DNA of 64,000 nucleotides from Paracoccaceae bacterium (GTDB lineage: Bacteria; Pseudomonadota; Alphaproteobacteria; Rhodobacterales; Rhodobacteraceae). Where the stretch lies: assembly GCA_017510335.1 (NCBI GenBank), contig JAFWNM010000001.1, positions 1-64,000 of the forward strand. The letters run 5' to 3'. Each line of letters starts with the position of its first letter. The first letter of the stretch is position 1. The notes beneath the pieces are model-generated. The model was not told where the DNA came from. It saw only the letters and a list, made by a program, of their open reading frames with translations, and did no database searches. The position numbers and the translations under genes are program-made. This document shows positions 45,447 through 55,107 of the stretch, piece after piece.

Positions 45447-46547
45447 TCAAAGGAACTTGCGTGCCTCTGTTTCGGTCTGCAAGACCATATCAAGCACCAG
45501 CGCGGCAGGGTCAAGGTTGACTGCACGCCCGTGCCTTGCGCGTGCCCCCAAACGCTGGGCCAGTTCCGCATAGGCGCGCGCGGCCACATCATGGGGCGCA
45601 AGGCGTGCCAGCAGGGCCGCTTCGCCCGTCACGGCTTCCGGCCCCGGTCCCAGAATGCCCGCACGCGCCAGCCGCGCCAGAAACAGATCATACAATGTCA
45701 GCAACAGGTCAAACCGCGCGTCGTTGCCCTTGCCTGTGGTCATGTCGGCCAGCGCAAGGGCGGCTTGCCGGTCCAGCCGGGGCAGCCCCGAAAACAGCGT
45801 CACTAGCCGTTGATAGATTTCCGCACCACCGCCCTGCGCTAGTGACACTGCCGCCCCCACAGACCCGCCGGACAATTCCGCCAATGCCTGCGGCGCGTCA
45901 GAAATACCCGCCTGTTCAAGGGCGGCGTGGAAATCCTGCCCCTGTAACGGGTGCAGGCGCAAGTCACGGCACCGCGAGCGGATGGTGGGCAGCAGCCGCG
46001 AAGGTTGATGCGCCACCAGCAGCAGCGTTGCATTCGCAGGCGGTTCTTCCAGCGCCTTCAGCAGGGCATTGGCCGCGTTGGCGTTCATGTCGTCGGCAGC
46101 ATCCACAATAACCACGCGCCGCCCCCCGTCGGTCGCTGACAGCCCGAAAAACCCGTGCAGCTTGCGCATGACATCCACGGTAATGTCACGGCGCAGGTTG
46201 CCCTTGTCATCGCGCCCGCGCCGGATGACCAGAAGCCCGCCATCCGCACCCGCGCGCACCCGTCTGACAGTGGGATGGTCTTCGGGCATGTCCAGCGACC
46301 CTGGCGCGAACATGCCGCCCCCGTCCAGCGGAGTGGCCAGCAAGAAACGCGCCAGCTTCCATGCCAGCGTTGCCTTGCCCACCCCGCGCGGGCCGGAAAT
46401 TAGCCAGCCGTGATGCAGCCTGCCGGAATTGACAGTCTGCAAGAAGGCAGTTTCCGCAGCCTGCTGGCCAAACAGAACGGGCGTCTGGCGCGGATGGGGG
46501 GCACCTTCCAACTGGTCGGGAAGCGGCAGGTCTGTGGCGTCGCTCAT
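45447..46547 (-). CDS. holB: DNA polymerase III subunit delta'
   Basis: A 366-residue clamp-loader subunit. The N-terminal AAA+ fold shows GPRGVGKATL in the Walker A place, VVIVDAADDMN in Walker B, and LEEPPANATLLL with IRSRC (SRC motif). The canonical zinc cysteines of DnaX are not visible, as in many delta' proteins. Start overlaps tmk by 4 nt. Confidence 0.92.
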   Translation of the reverse strand: MSDATDLPLPDQLEGAPHPRQTPVLFGQQAAETAFLQTVNSGRLHHGWLISGPRGVGKATLAWKLARFLLATPLDGGGMFAPGSLDMPEDHPTVRRVRAGADGGLLVIRRGRDDKGNLRRDITVDVMRKLHGFFGLSATDGGRRVVIVDAADDMNANAANALLKALEEPPANATLLLVAHQPSRLLPTIRSRCRDLRLHPLQGQDFHAALEQAGISDAPQALAELSGGSVGAAVSLAQGGGAEIYQRLVTLFSGLPRLDRQAALALADMTTGKGNDARFDLLLTLYDLFLARLARAGILGPGPEAVTGEAALLARLAPHDVAARAYAELAQRLGARARHGRAVNLDPAALVLDMVLQTETEARKFL

Positions 46548-47188
46548 CTGCGGGCACTCATGAAGGTGCGTGTGGCCGCCAGCACATCGGCGCTGACCGC
46601 GCCCATGTCGCGGGCGCCATCAATGAGCAGCACGCGGTCAGGGGCCATGTGTGCCAGGTCCAGAAACCCTGCGCGCAAGGCTTCCTGAAACACCGCGCCC
46701 ATGTCTTCAAAGCGGTCCTCGCCGGATTTGCGGGCAAGCCCGCGCGCCAGGGCGGCCCGCGCATCCATGTCGATGATGAATGTCAGGTCGGGGTCAATGC
46801 CTATGACCATGTCATGCAAGCTGTCCACCAACGGGCGCAGGCTGGCGCGCGCGGCCCCTTGATAGACGCGCGTTGAATCCGCGAAACGGTCGGAAATAAC
46901 GATGGCCCCGCGCGCCAATGCGGGCAGAACTGTTTTTTCCATATGGTCGCGCCGCGCTGCATTGAACAGCAGGATTTCCGTTTCGGGCGACCAGCGGTCC
47001 GCCGCGCCTTCGACCAGCAAGCGGCGGATGGCCTCGGCCCCGGTTGATCCGCCGGGTTCGCGCGTCAGCACGACATCATGCCCCTGCGCTAGCAAGGACG
47101 CCGCCAAAGCGCGGGCCTGCGTGGATTTCCCCGACCCGTCAATACCTTCGAAGGTCAGGAAAATGCCAGTTTGCGGACGCTGCAGCAT
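46544..47188 (-). CDS. tmk: Thymidylate kinase
   Basis: A 214-residue kinase making dTDP from dTMP. P-loop FEGIDGSGKSTQ (about 13-24), the DRx motif SDRFADSTRVYQG, and an Arg-rich lid (LARGLARKSGEDRFE) are present. It starts 2 nt after the dacA stop and overlaps holB by 4 nt, the usual tmk-holB pair. Confidence 0.95.
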   Translation of the reverse strand: MLQRPQTGIFLTFEGIDGSGKSTQARALAASLLAQGHDVVLTREPGGSTGAEAIRRLLVEGAADRWSPETEILLFNAARRDHMEKTVLPALARGAIVISDRFADSTRVYQGAARASLRPLVDSLHDMVIGIDPDLTFIIDMDARAALARGLARKSGEDRFEDMGAVFQEALRAGFLDLAHMAPDRVLLIDGARDMGAVSADVLAATRTFMSARR

Positions 47189-47190
47189 GC

Positions 47191-48381
47191 CTAGTTCAGG
47201 GCCTCTTGTCCGGCACCGCGAATTTTGGTGACCAGCCGCGACGCGGCTGCTTGTGCGCGCACGCGAAAGCCCCCTTCTGCCACATCTGCGCCCGCAACCA
47301 GCGGAATGCGCATTTGCGCCATGTCGGGAATGTCGACGACCAGTTCGCCAAGGGGGGTTCCGGCTGCGATGGGCGCGGGCACCGGCCCGTCATAGACAAC
47401 ACGCGCATCCAGGTTGCGCGCCCCGATTGCGGGCACCAGAATGCGGGCCTCGTTGGCGACCACCAGCGGCACAGTGTCGGCAGCACCCAACCAGACAGGG
47501 GCCTGGGCCATGACTTCGCCTTCGCGCGCGATGGTCACCTGCGCGAATTGCCGAAAGGCCCAGTTGATAATCGCTTCGGCTTCCTGCACGCGGGCGCGTT
47601 CGCTGTCCAGCCCGCCGAACGCGAATATGATGCGACGATCCCCTTGTCGCACGGACCCTGTCAACGAATACCCCGCAGCCGATGTGAAGCCGGTTTTCAA
47701 CCCGTCCAGCCCGACACCAGCCCCCAGAAGCGGCACGCGGTTGGGCTGGGTAATGCCGTTCCAGGTGAATTCCGCTTCTGACAGATAGGGGTAGTATTGT
47801 GGATATGTGGTGATGATGTGTTCGGCCAGAATGCCCAGATCGCGCTTGGACATCAGGTGGTTGGGGTCTGGCCAGCCAGAGGCATTGGCGATGGTGGTGT
47901 TGCGCATGCCCAGTTCGCGCGCGCGCCGTGTGGCCATCTGGGCGAAGGCATCTTCGGTGCCTGCCAGCCCTTCGGCCACGACCACAGTTGCATCATTGCC
48001 CGAAAGAACCGCGATTCCGCGAATCAGGTCTTCGGCTGTGGGGCGGTCGGTTGGTTCCAGAAACATGCGTGACCCGCCCATCTGATAGGCGCGCGGCGAT
48101 ACAGTGAATGTGGTATCCAGCGACAGGCGGCCATCTTCCAGCGCCTCGAACAGCATCAACAAGGTCATCAGTTTTGACATGGATGCAGGCGGCAGGGGCA
48201 CATCGGCGGCTTTGTCCAGCAGCACAGTTCCTGTGGTCAGATCGCGCACATAGGCCGATGACGCACGGGTTTCAAACCCGGCAACCGTTTGCGCCACGCC
48301 CTGTTGCACGCCAAGGCCCGTCAGGCCAAGCGTGCCGCAGACAAGGCCAATCAGATGGGTCCGAAGTGAAATGCGCATCAT
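47191..48381 (-). CDS. D-alanyl-D-alanine carboxypeptidase (PBP5/DacA family)
   Basis: A 396-residue exported penicillin-binding protein. Signal peptide ends near GVAQTVA (about residue 32). The three active-site motifs are PASMSKLM (SxxK), LSGNDAT (SxN) and LKTGFT (KTG). A C-terminal PBP5_C beta domain follows. It trims pentapeptides in peptidoglycan. The gene lies directly ahead of tmk and 78 nt after a SPOR lipoprotein gene. Confidence 0.94.
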   Translation of the reverse strand: MMRISLRTHLIGLVCGTLGLTGLGVQQGVAQTVAGFETRASSAYVRDLTTGTVLLDKAADVPLPPASMSKLMTLLMLFEALEDGRLSLDTTFTVSPRAYQMGGSRMFLEPTDRPTAEDLIRGIAVLSGNDATVVVAEGLAGTEDAFAQMATRRARELGMRNTTIANASGWPDPNHLMSKRDLGILAEHIITTYPQYYPYLSEAEFTWNGITQPNRVPLLGAGVGLDGLKTGFTSAAGYSLTGSVRQGDRRIIFAFGGLDSERARVQEAEAIINWAFRQFAQVTIAREGEVMAQAPVWLGAADTVPLVVANEARILVPAIGARNLDARVVYDGPVPAPIAAGTPLGELVVDIPDMAQMRIPLVAGADVAEGGFRVRAQAAASRLVTKIRGAGQEALN

Positions 48382-48459
48382 ATCTGTCCCGCTTGCTGTC
48401 TGCCTGTCCTGTCCCGGTCTGTCCCTTCAGGCAGGCTGTTGATCATGTCCCTGCGCAGC

Positions 48460-49452
48460 CTATCGGCGCACGGTATAAGCGTCATTGAACCCCAAGGATT
48501 TGACTTGTTCAAGTATCTGCTGGCGTTCTTGCGTTGTGGTGGCAGGCCCGACCGTGACGCGCCAGTAGGCATTGCCCTGTGCGCTGCCTGACGTCACGCG
48601 CGCGGGCAATCCTGCAGTGCGCGCCATGGATTGGGCGCGTTGGGCATTCGCCTCGACACTGAAAATACCAAGCTGGATGAAGGGACGGTCCAGGGTGCTG
48701 GCCGGTTGTGGCGCGCGCGGCGTTGGGGCCTGTGGTTGCGGGGCAGGCGTTGGCCCGCCGGACGGCGCAGCCGGATCGTCAAGCGCTGTTGTTTCCACCC
48801 CCGTGGCCACTGGCGCAGGGTCCGCATTGCGCGAAAATATCCGCGAGAACAGTCCACGGCGCGGTTGCGCCGCCGCATCTTCTTCCGGTGGCGGGGTGAT
48901 CAGCGTGACATCGCCGGGCTGCAACGTTGCGCGGGGTGTTTCAGTGGTTGGGGCGGGTGTGGCGGCCGCCTGTTGCCCCACGCCATCGTCGCCGGGTGGG
49001 GCGGCTTCTGGCGCAGATGCGGCAACGCGCACATCTTCGGTGCGCAGGGCTACGATTTCAAGCGTTGTGGGCGCGCCTGCCAGCATGGACACTGCTGCGG
49101 CCGCATCGGCGGATACCTGAAACACCGGACCGGGATTCATGCGTTCGCGCCGAAACAGCGCCCCGACGGTTTGCTGCCCGTTTTCGGTGTTGCGAATGAT
49201 CACGCGTTCGGGGTCGCGCACATCAGGATGGGCAACCCACACCCCGCCAAGGGACGGGCGGCCATCCCAAAGCCCGGCATCGCGTTTGGAAAACACTTCC
49301 GGCGCTTCGACATCGCGTTCGGTGGTTTGTGCGGTGCTGCGTGCGGCAGGATCACTGCGTGCCATGTCGCTGCCAGTGCCATCCATGCAGGCCGCAAGGC
49401 TGGCAGTCAGAACAATACCCATACCAAATGTGACGAAACGACTGCGTTGCAT
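48460..49452 (-). CDS. SPOR-domain lipoprotein
   Basis: A 330-residue lipoprotein with signal and lipobox LAAC (Cys near residue 22). The central part (about 120-250) is Pro/Ala/Thr-rich and probably disordered. The C-terminal SPOR domain (about 255-330: FIQLGIFSVEANAQ...WRVTVGPATTTQE) binds denuded glycan strands at the septum. RlpA-like sequence is not evident in the middle, though short similarity to VASRELPLGT-type RlpA parts cannot be excluded. RBS AGAGGG precedes the ATG. Confidence 0.85.
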   Translation of the reverse strand: MQRSRFVTFGMGIVLTASLAACMDGTGSDMARSDPAARSTAQTTERDVEAPEVFSKRDAGLWDGRPSLGGVWVAHPDVRDPERVIIRNTENGQQTVGALFRRERMNPGPVFQVSADAAAAVSMLAGAPTTLEIVALRTEDVRVAASAPEAAPPGDDGVGQQAAATPAPTTETPRATLQPGDVTLITPPPEEDAAAQPRRGLFSRIFSRNADPAPVATGVETTALDDPAAPSGGPTPAPQPQAPTPRAPQPASTLDRPFIQLGIFSVEANAQRAQSMARTAGLPARVTSGSAQGNAYWRVTVGPATTTQERQQILEQVKSLGFNDAYTVRR

Positions 49453-49658
49453 TCTGCCCTCTTTGCCTTTGACCCTGCCTGATCTTGTGTCAGGTTGTCG
49501 GGATGTGTCCGCGTAGCGGCGTGGCGCTTCTATACACCATGACGGGAATTTTCCACAGTGCAAAACCTGCGTTGTGACACCATCTTGCGCGTTTTAGCGC
49601 CTGCCTGTTGCAAGGGAAAGCTACAGTTGCGTGAACGCCAGATGCCGGCGCGTCTGCG

Positions 49659-51317
49659 TCAGCTTTCGTCGCGCCAGCGATTGACCAGCGGATAGCGCCG
49701 GTCCAGCCACAACGCGCGATTGCTTAGCCGTGGTCCGGGCGCGGACTGATACCGCTTCCATTCCGAGATATAGATCAGGTGTTCAACCCGCTTGATCACG
49801 TCACGCTCAAAGCCGCGCGCCACCAGATCCGCCACAGACAGGTCAAGGTCGATCAGCCCTTCCAGAATGGCGTCCAGCACGTCATAGGGGGGCAGGCTGT
49901 CATCATCGCGCTGATCCTCGCGCAGTTCTGCCGATGGGGGTTTGTCGATAATCCGCGGCGGGATCGCCTGCCCCTGTGGGCCTTTCATCCAGTCGCGGAA
50001 ATGCGCGTTGCGCCAGCGGCATACGTCAAAAACGCGGGATTTATACATGTCCTTGATGGGGTTATAGCCCCCGTTCATGTCCCCGTAAATTGTGGCATAA
50101 CCAACCGCCATTTCGGATTTGTTGCCCGTGGTCAGCAACAGCGCGCCGGTCTTGTTGGACACTGCCATCAGAATGGTCCCGCGCAGGCGCGATTGCAGGT
50201 TTTCTTCGGTCACATCGGGGGCATGGCCAGCAAACAGTGGCGCAAGTGCGTCTGTCAGCGCGGCGCGCGGGCCTTCTATGCTGATCTCGTCCAGCTGTGT
50301 GCCAAGGCCGCGCGCCAGATCTGCCGCATCTTCCAGCGACTGCACAGATGTGTATTCCGAGGGCAGCATGATGCACTGCACATTCGCAGCGCCAATGGCA
50401 TCAGCGGCAATCGTCGCCACCAGTGCCGAATCAATCCCGCCCGACAGGCCCAAGACCACCTTGGAAAACCCCGATTTGCCCAAGTAATCCCGCAACCCCA
50501 CGACCATGGTGCGGTAATCCTGTTCCAGCGTGTCGGGCAAATGCGCCCGCGCACCCGCCTGCGCGCGCCAGCCGTCTGCGGTGCGTGTGAAATCCAGTGT
50601 TGCCACGGCTTCTTCATGTGCAGGCAGTTGCAGCGCCAGTTTTCCGCCGGGGTTCAGCACGAAACTGGCCCCGTCAAACACCTGATCATCCTGCCCGCCC
50701 ACAAGGTTCAGATAGACCAGCGGCAAGCCGGTTTCGGTAACGCGCGCGACCATATGCGCCAGCCGCGTGTCGTAGCGTTCGCGCGCATAGGGTGAACCGT
50801 TGGGCACCAGCAGCAGTTCCGCGCCTGATTCCGCCTGTGCCTCGGCCACGTCCTCGAACCAGGCATCTTCGCAAATGGGGGTGCCAATGCGCAACGGACC
50901 AGCGACATAGGGGCCTGAAATATCGCCAGAGGCAAACAGGCGCTTTTCGTCGAATACGCTGGTATTTGGCAAATGGTGCTTGCGGATGACAGTGCGCACA
51001 CTGCCCCCGCCAAGGACCGCCCAGCAATTATACAATGCCCCGTCCTGAACCAGCGGCAGGCCGATTCCCATCAATGGCCCATCGGCGCAGTCGCGCGCCA
51101 GTGTGTCCAGCGCGCTGCGCAGATCCGCCTGAAAGGCCGCGCGCCACACCAGATCCTGTGTCTGGTAGCCCGACAGGAACATTTCGGGCAGTGCCAGCAT
51201 ATCTGCGCCCGCGTCGCGCGCCTGCGCCCAGGCAGTGCGCGCGCGCCCGGCATTTCCGGCAATATCCCCGAGCACCGGGTTCAGTTGCCCAAGGGTCAGG
51301 CGAAAGCGGTCTGTCAT
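49659..51317 (-). CDS. nadE: Glutamine-dependent NAD+ synthetase
   Basis: A 552-residue two-domain enzyme. The N-terminal nitrilase-type glutaminase (about 1-265) shows LPEMFLSGY, KHHLPN and TPICEDAW (Glu-Lys-Cys triad). The C-terminal synthetase domain (about 270-552) has the PP-loop GLSGGIDSALV. It amidates NaAD to NAD with glutamine nitrogen. Start at 51317 drops 13 residues of the longer frame. Monocistronic; divergent from the MORN gene. Confidence 0.95.
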   Translation of the reverse strand: MTDRFRLTLGQLNPVLGDIAGNAGRARTAWAQARDAGADMLALPEMFLSGYQTQDLVWRAAFQADLRSALDTLARDCADGPLMGIGLPLVQDGALYNCWAVLGGGSVRTVIRKHHLPNTSVFDEKRLFASGDISGPYVAGPLRIGTPICEDAWFEDVAEAQAESGAELLLVPNGSPYARERYDTRLAHMVARVTETGLPLVYLNLVGGQDDQVFDGASFVLNPGGKLALQLPAHEEAVATLDFTRTADGWRAQAGARAHLPDTLEQDYRTMVVGLRDYLGKSGFSKVVLGLSGGIDSALVATIAADAIGAANVQCIMLPSEYTSVQSLEDAADLARGLGTQLDEISIEGPRAALTDALAPLFAGHAPDVTEENLQSRLRGTILMAVSNKTGALLLTTGNKSEMAVGYATIYGDMNGGYNPIKDMYKSRVFDVCRWRNAHFRDWMKGPQGQAIPPRIIDKPPSAELREDQRDDDSLPPYDVLDAILEGLIDLDLSVADLVARGFERDVIKRVEHLIYISEWKRYQSAPGPRLSNRALWLDRRYPLVNRWRDES

Positions 51318-51460
51318 GAAAATGTCCCGGCGGCTGATTTTGGTTCCACATATCACGTTGTTCGGTCAAGGAAAGGGGCGCAAGGCCAAAGGAAAGCACT
51401 TGCCAGCCTGAATGCCCCTGACTAGGCTCTCGCACAATGAACAGACAGGGAGAATGCGTC

Positions 51461-52873
51461 ATGGCCTTCAGAATGGTCACTGTGCCGGTTTTTGCAGTTG
51501 CCTGCGGATTGGCCCTTGCGGTTCCGGCCCTGGCGCAGGTCGATGGGGTCATGACCCGCCAGTATGAAGATGGCGGGATTTATGAAGGTGAATTCCGCGA
51601 CGGGTTGCAGCATGGTCAGGGCACCTATCGCCTGCCAAACGGGTTTGAATATACTGGCGACTGGGTCGATGGCGAAATCAGCGGCGCGGGCGTTGCGCGC
51701 TATCCGTCGGGTGCGGTCTATGACGGGGCCTTCAGCGCGGGCCGCCCGCATGGCACAGGGAAGATGACCTTCGCGGACGGGTCCACCTATGAAGGGGACT
51801 GGCTGGATGGTGCGATCGAGGGGCAGGGGACCCGCGTTTTCGCCAATGGGTCGGTGTTCGAGGGCAGCTTCGTTGCAGGCCAGCCCCATGGAACGGGCAT
51901 TCTGAACCGGCCCGACGGCTACCGCTATGACGGCGACTGGGTCGAGGGGCAGCGTCAGGGGCAGGGGCGCATCACCTATCCTGATGGTGCCGTCTATGAA
52001 GGGGGCATGCAGGCCGATCTGCGCCATGGCACGGGCACATTGACGCGTCCGGATGGCTTGGTTTACGAAGGAAACTGGGCCGATGGGCAGCTTTCGGGCG
52101 AAGGGGTGCTGACCCAACCCAATGGCGATGTGCATACTGGCGAATTCCGCGATGGCCAGCGCAATGGCGCGGCGCGTGTCGAACAGGCCGATGGTCTGGT
52201 GTTCGAAGGGCAGTTCGTCGACGACCAGCGCGAAGGCGAAGGCCGCCTGACAGGGCCGGACGGGTATTTATACGAAGGCACCTGGGTTGCCGGTCGCATC
52301 GAAGGAAATGGCCGCCTGACCCAACCGGACGGGTCCGTGTATGAAGGACAGTTTCGCAATGGCCTGCCAGACGGGGTGGGGCAAATCAGCTATGCGGACG
52401 GGTCCAGCTATGACGGTGAATGGTCAGAAGGACAATTTCACGGTCAGGGCCGCGCGGTTTATGCGGATGGGACCGAATATGAAGGCCAGTTCCTGCGCGG
52501 GCTGTCTGATGGCGAGGGGGTGATAACCTTCGCAGACGGGCGCACATACCGCGGCGCGTTCGCTGGTGGTGAACTGCACGGTCAGGGTGAGATGACCTAT
52601 CCTGACGGGTCCGTCTATGTCGGCAGCTTTTCAGAAGGCGCGCGCGACGGACAGGGACGAATCGAACTGGCTGATGGTTTCACCTATGAAGGGGATTGGG
52701 CATCGGGCCGTATTGAAGGGCGCGGCGTTGCGACCTATGATACCGGCGATGTGTATGAAGGGGAATTCCTGGATGGCCAGCGACATGGACAAGGAACATT
52801 GCGCTACGCCACAGGAGAGGTTTTGTCCGGTGACTGGGAGGACGGTCGTATGACTGTGCGCGACGAGGAGTAA
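51461..52873 (+). CDS. Secreted MORN-repeat protein
   Basis: A 470-residue protein with a Sec signal peptide (cleavage after ALA near residue 24) and then about 18 consecutive MORN repeats of 23 residues (pattern YEGxFxDGxxxGxGxxxxxDGxx), ending in a partial unit. No other domain is present. Bacterial MORN proteins with export signals are known, but function is unresolved; lipid binding and envelope scaffolding have been proposed for MORN repeats in general. Start set by GGGAGA about 8 nt ahead. The DNA is visibly periodic at 69 nt. Confidence 0.88.
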   Translation: MAFRMVTVPVFAVACGLALAVPALAQVDGVMTRQYEDGGIYEGEFRDGLQHGQGTYRLPNGFEYTGDWVDGEISGAGVARYPSGAVYDGAFSAGRPHGTGKMTFADGSTYEGDWLDGAIEGQGTRVFANGSVFEGSFVAGQPHGTGILNRPDGYRYDGDWVEGQRQGQGRITYPDGAVYEGGMQADLRHGTGTLTRPDGLVYEGNWADGQLSGEGVLTQPNGDVHTGEFRDGQRNGAARVEQADGLVFEGQFVDDQREGEGRLTGPDGYLYEGTWVAGRIEGNGRLTQPDGSVYEGQFRNGLPDGVGQISYADGSSYDGEWSEGQFHGQGRAVYADGTEYEGQFLRGLSDGEGVITFADGRTYRGAFAGGELHGQGEMTYPDGSVYVGSFSEGARDGQGRIELADGFTYEGDWASGRIEGRGVATYDTGDVYEGEFLDGQRHGQGTLRYATGEVLSGDWEDGRMTVRDEE

Positions 52874-52896
52874 ACTTGCCGCGCACATCGGACAGG

Positions 52897-52920
52897 TCAG
52901 GCCGCCTTCGGGCGGCCTGA
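52897..52920 (+). terminator. Hairpin terminator after the MORN gene
   Basis: TCAGGCCGCC-TTCG-GGCGGCCTGA, a perfect 10-bp stem closed by a UUCG tetraloop, followed by TACATTTT. The T-tract is weak. Confidence 0.65.
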
Positions 52921-53060
52921 TACATTTTGGCAGCAAATTGCGGGCAGGGTGCGCTGAATGCAAAGCTCTCTGCACATTGCCAGACACTTGCCATCCATTC
53001 GGCGGCCAAAAGGTGACGGTCGCGCGAAAGTCGCAAAGCTGATCTTGATGCAGTAAATTA

Positions 53061-53098
53061 AAAAACCCGTACAAGGTTTTGACCTTGCACGGGTTTTT
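53061..53098 (-). terminator. Terminator of the tRNA-Leu gene
   Basis: AAAAACCCGT-ACAAGG...CCTTG-CACGGGTTTTT forms a long stem; on the minus strand it ends in a run of T. It lies 9 nt beyond the 3' end of tRNA-Leu. Confidence 0.85.
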
Positions 53099-53107
53099 AG
53101 TTCCGCA

Positions 53108-53194
53108 TGGTGCCCAGGAGAGGACTCGAACCTCCACGCCCTTACGGGCACTAGCACCTGAAGCTAGCGCGTCTACCAGTTCCGCCACCTGGGC
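53108..53194 (-). tRNA. tRNA-Leu (anticodon CAG)
   Basis: An 87-nt tRNA with long variable arm. Acceptor stem GCCCAGG/CCTGGGC, D-arm GGCGGAACTGGTAGACGC, anticodon arm CTAGC-TTCAGGT-GCTAG with CAG anticodon, T-arm GGAGG-TTCGAGT-CCTCT, discriminator A and encoded CCA end. No integrase or attachment-site duplication is seen next to it. Confidence 0.96.
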
Positions 53195-53364
53195 AGGTTG
53201 CGTGAGGGGGTGTTTATGGCGCGGCGCTGGCGCTGTCAACGGGGGAAATGAAGGAAAAATGCGAAGCGTGAAAAAAACCGTTCGGGCTTGTCGTGCGGCG
53301 GGCGCGGGGGTATTGATGCAGGCATGAAACCCACAGGTATTGAACCGCAGGCGGAGGGCGCAGC

Positions 53365-54357
53365 ATGACGCAGCTTGTTACCATTTTTGGCGGGTCCGGC
53401 TTCGTCGGGCGATATATTGCACGGCGCATGGCCAAGGCGGGATGGCGCGTGCGGGTGGCTGTGCGCAGGCCCAACCAGGCATTGTATGTCAAACCGTTTG
53501 GTGCCGTGGGCCAGGTTGAACCCGTATTTTGCAACATCCGCGATGATGCGTCGGTGCGCGCGGTCATGCAAGGGGCCGATGCGGTGGTAAACTGCGTGGG
53601 CATTCTGGCCGAAGTCGGGCGCAACCGTTTCGATGCGGTCCAGACCGAAGGCGCGGGGCGCATCGCGCGGATTGCGGCGGAAATGCAGGTTGCGCGGCTG
53701 GTGCATGTGTCCGCGATTGGCGCTGATGCGCAGTCCGACAGCCTGTATCAACGCAGCAAGGCGCAGGGCGAAGCGCAGGTTATCCAGCATTTTCCGAATG
53801 CGATAATTCTGCGCCCTTCCATCATTTTCGGGGTGGAAGACCAGTTTTTCAACCGCTTTGCGGCAATGACGCGCTTTTCGCCTTTTCTGCCTGTCGTGGG
53901 GGCGGATACGCGCTTTCAACCCGTTTTCGTTGATGATGTGGCCAAGGCCGCAGAACATGCGTTGACTGGCACTGTGGCCGCTGGCGTCTATGAACTGGGG
54001 GGACCAGACCGGGCCACGTTCCGGCAGTTGATGCAAACCATGCTGTCGGAAATCCGGCGCAACCGGATTTTGGTGAATGTGCCGTTTGCGGTTGCCGGGC
54101 TGATGGGCGGGGCGCTGGATATTGCACAGAAACTGTCGCTTGGCCTGTTTACCAACACAGTGTTGACGCGCGATCAGGTGCGCAATTTGCGCCATGACAA
54201 TGTGGTAAGCGACACGGCGCAGGGGTTTGACGCGTTTGGAATAACCCCGACGCCTATGGATGCGGTCCTGCCGTCCTATTTGTGGATTCACCGTCAGGGG
54301 GGGCAATACAAGGCCATCCACGAATCTGCCGCGCAGCTACGCAAAACGGGACAGTAA
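53365..54357 (+). CDS. NDUFA9-like NAD(P)-binding protein (complex I associated)
   Basis: A 330-residue atypical short-chain dehydrogenase. The Rossmann start FGGSGFVGRYIARR is intact; VNCVGILAE, HVSAIGAD and SIIFGVEDQFFNRFA are signatures of the NDUFA9 family, the mitochondrial complex I accessory subunit that alphaproteobacteria share. The usual Tyr-X3-Lys is YQRSKAQ. It is likely peripheral to the inner membrane. GGAGGG stands before the ATG. Monocistronic. Confidence 0.88.
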   Translation: MTQLVTIFGGSGFVGRYIARRMAKAGWRVRVAVRRPNQALYVKPFGAVGQVEPVFCNIRDDASVRAVMQGADAVVNCVGILAEVGRNRFDAVQTEGAGRIARIAAEMQVARLVHVSAIGADAQSDSLYQRSKAQGEAQVIQHFPNAIILRPSIIFGVEDQFFNRFAAMTRFSPFLPVVGADTRFQPVFVDDVAKAAEHALTGTVAAGVYELGGPDRATFRQLMQTMLSEIRRNRILVNVPFAVAGLMGGALDIAQKLSLGLFTNTVLTRDQVRNLRHDNVVSDTAQGFDAFGITPTPMDAVLPSYLWIHRQGGQYKAIHESAAQLRKTGQ

Positions 54358-54457
54358 CGCCGGGAAAAAGGGTGGCCCATGAAGGCAAGCCACCCTTCCC
54401 TTGCCGCAATTTCACCAAACGCTGATTTGGTGTGAAATCGCAGTCAACAGTCGCGCC

Positions 54458-54490
54458 AAGCGTTTCTGACATGACGTCAGAACGCTTTTT
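54458..54490 (+). terminator. Rho-independent terminator after the NDUFA9-like gene
   Basis: AAGCGTTTCTGAC-ATGAC-GTCAGAACGCTT (one bulged T) followed by TTTT on the plus strand. A second hairpin AAGGGTGGC...GCCACCCTT (about 54368-54397) lies nearer the stop. Confidence 0.75.
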
Positions 54491-54494
54491 GGGG

Positions 54495-55052
54495 TCAGCG
54501 TGGCAGCAGAACCTTGTCAACAACGTGAATCACACCGTTGGACTGGTTCACGTCAGAGATGGTCACACGTCCCGCATTTCCGGACTGGTCATAAACCCAT
54601 AGGGTTCTTCCGCGCACCTGTGCGCTAAGGGGGGCACCCGACAGCGTTTCCATGTGAAAGAAACCATCCCGGCTGGCGCGGGCGCGGCGCATCAATTCTG
54701 CCCCGCCAAGATTGCCCGCAACCACATGCGACGTCAGCACGCGTTGCAATGTGCCCTTGTTTTCGGGTTGCAGCAAGGTGTCGACAGTTCCGGCCGGAAG
54801 GGCCTCGAAAGCGGCATTGACGGGGGCAAATACAGTGAACGGTCCGGCCCCTTGCAGGGCATCAACCAGATCGGCGGCTTGAACTGCGGCAACAAGGGTT
54901 GTGTGATCCGCAGAATTGACCGCGTTTTCAACAATGTTGCGCGTGGTCAGCATGGGCGCGCCGCCGACCATCGGATTTTCAGACGCCAATGCGGGCGCAA
55001 CCCCTGCGGGGCTTGCAAGGGCCAATAGTGCCAGTATTGCCAGTTTTTTCAT
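54495..55052 (-). CDS. Secreted fasciclin-domain protein
   Basis: A 185-residue exported protein: signal peptide ending PALASE (about residue 23), then a single FAS1 domain (about 42-184) with the H1 motif AVNAAFEALPAGTV and the H2 motif DVNQSNGVIHVVDKVLLP. Fasciclin proteins mediate surface adhesion or act as stress-induced envelope proteins. It lies 214 nt downstream of a sigma/anti-sigma pair, on the same strand, with an ECF-like promoter ahead. Confidence 0.92.
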   Translation of the reverse strand: MKKLAILALLALASPAGVAPALASENPMVGGAPMLTTRNIVENAVNSADHTTLVAAVQAADLVDALQGAGPFTVFAPVNAAFEALPAGTVDTLLQPENKGTLQRVLTSHVVAGNLGGAELMRRARASRDGFFHMETLSGAPLSAQVRGRTLWVYDQSGNAGRVTISDVNQSNGVIHVVDKVLLPR

Positions 55053-55107
55053 GACTCACTCCTGATTGATACGCAGGACAATGCAGATGTGCCTGTCCCA
55101 TATCCAA

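Noticed and set aside
51540-52870. 69-nt periodic DNA repeat that at first suggests a CRISPR-like or satellite array
   Set aside because: The period equals the 23-residue MORN unit and the frame is open throughout, so it is coding.
53108-53364. tRNA-Leu as a possible genomic-island attachment site
   Set aside because: No integrase, no repeated tRNA 3' end, and normal core genes on both sides.
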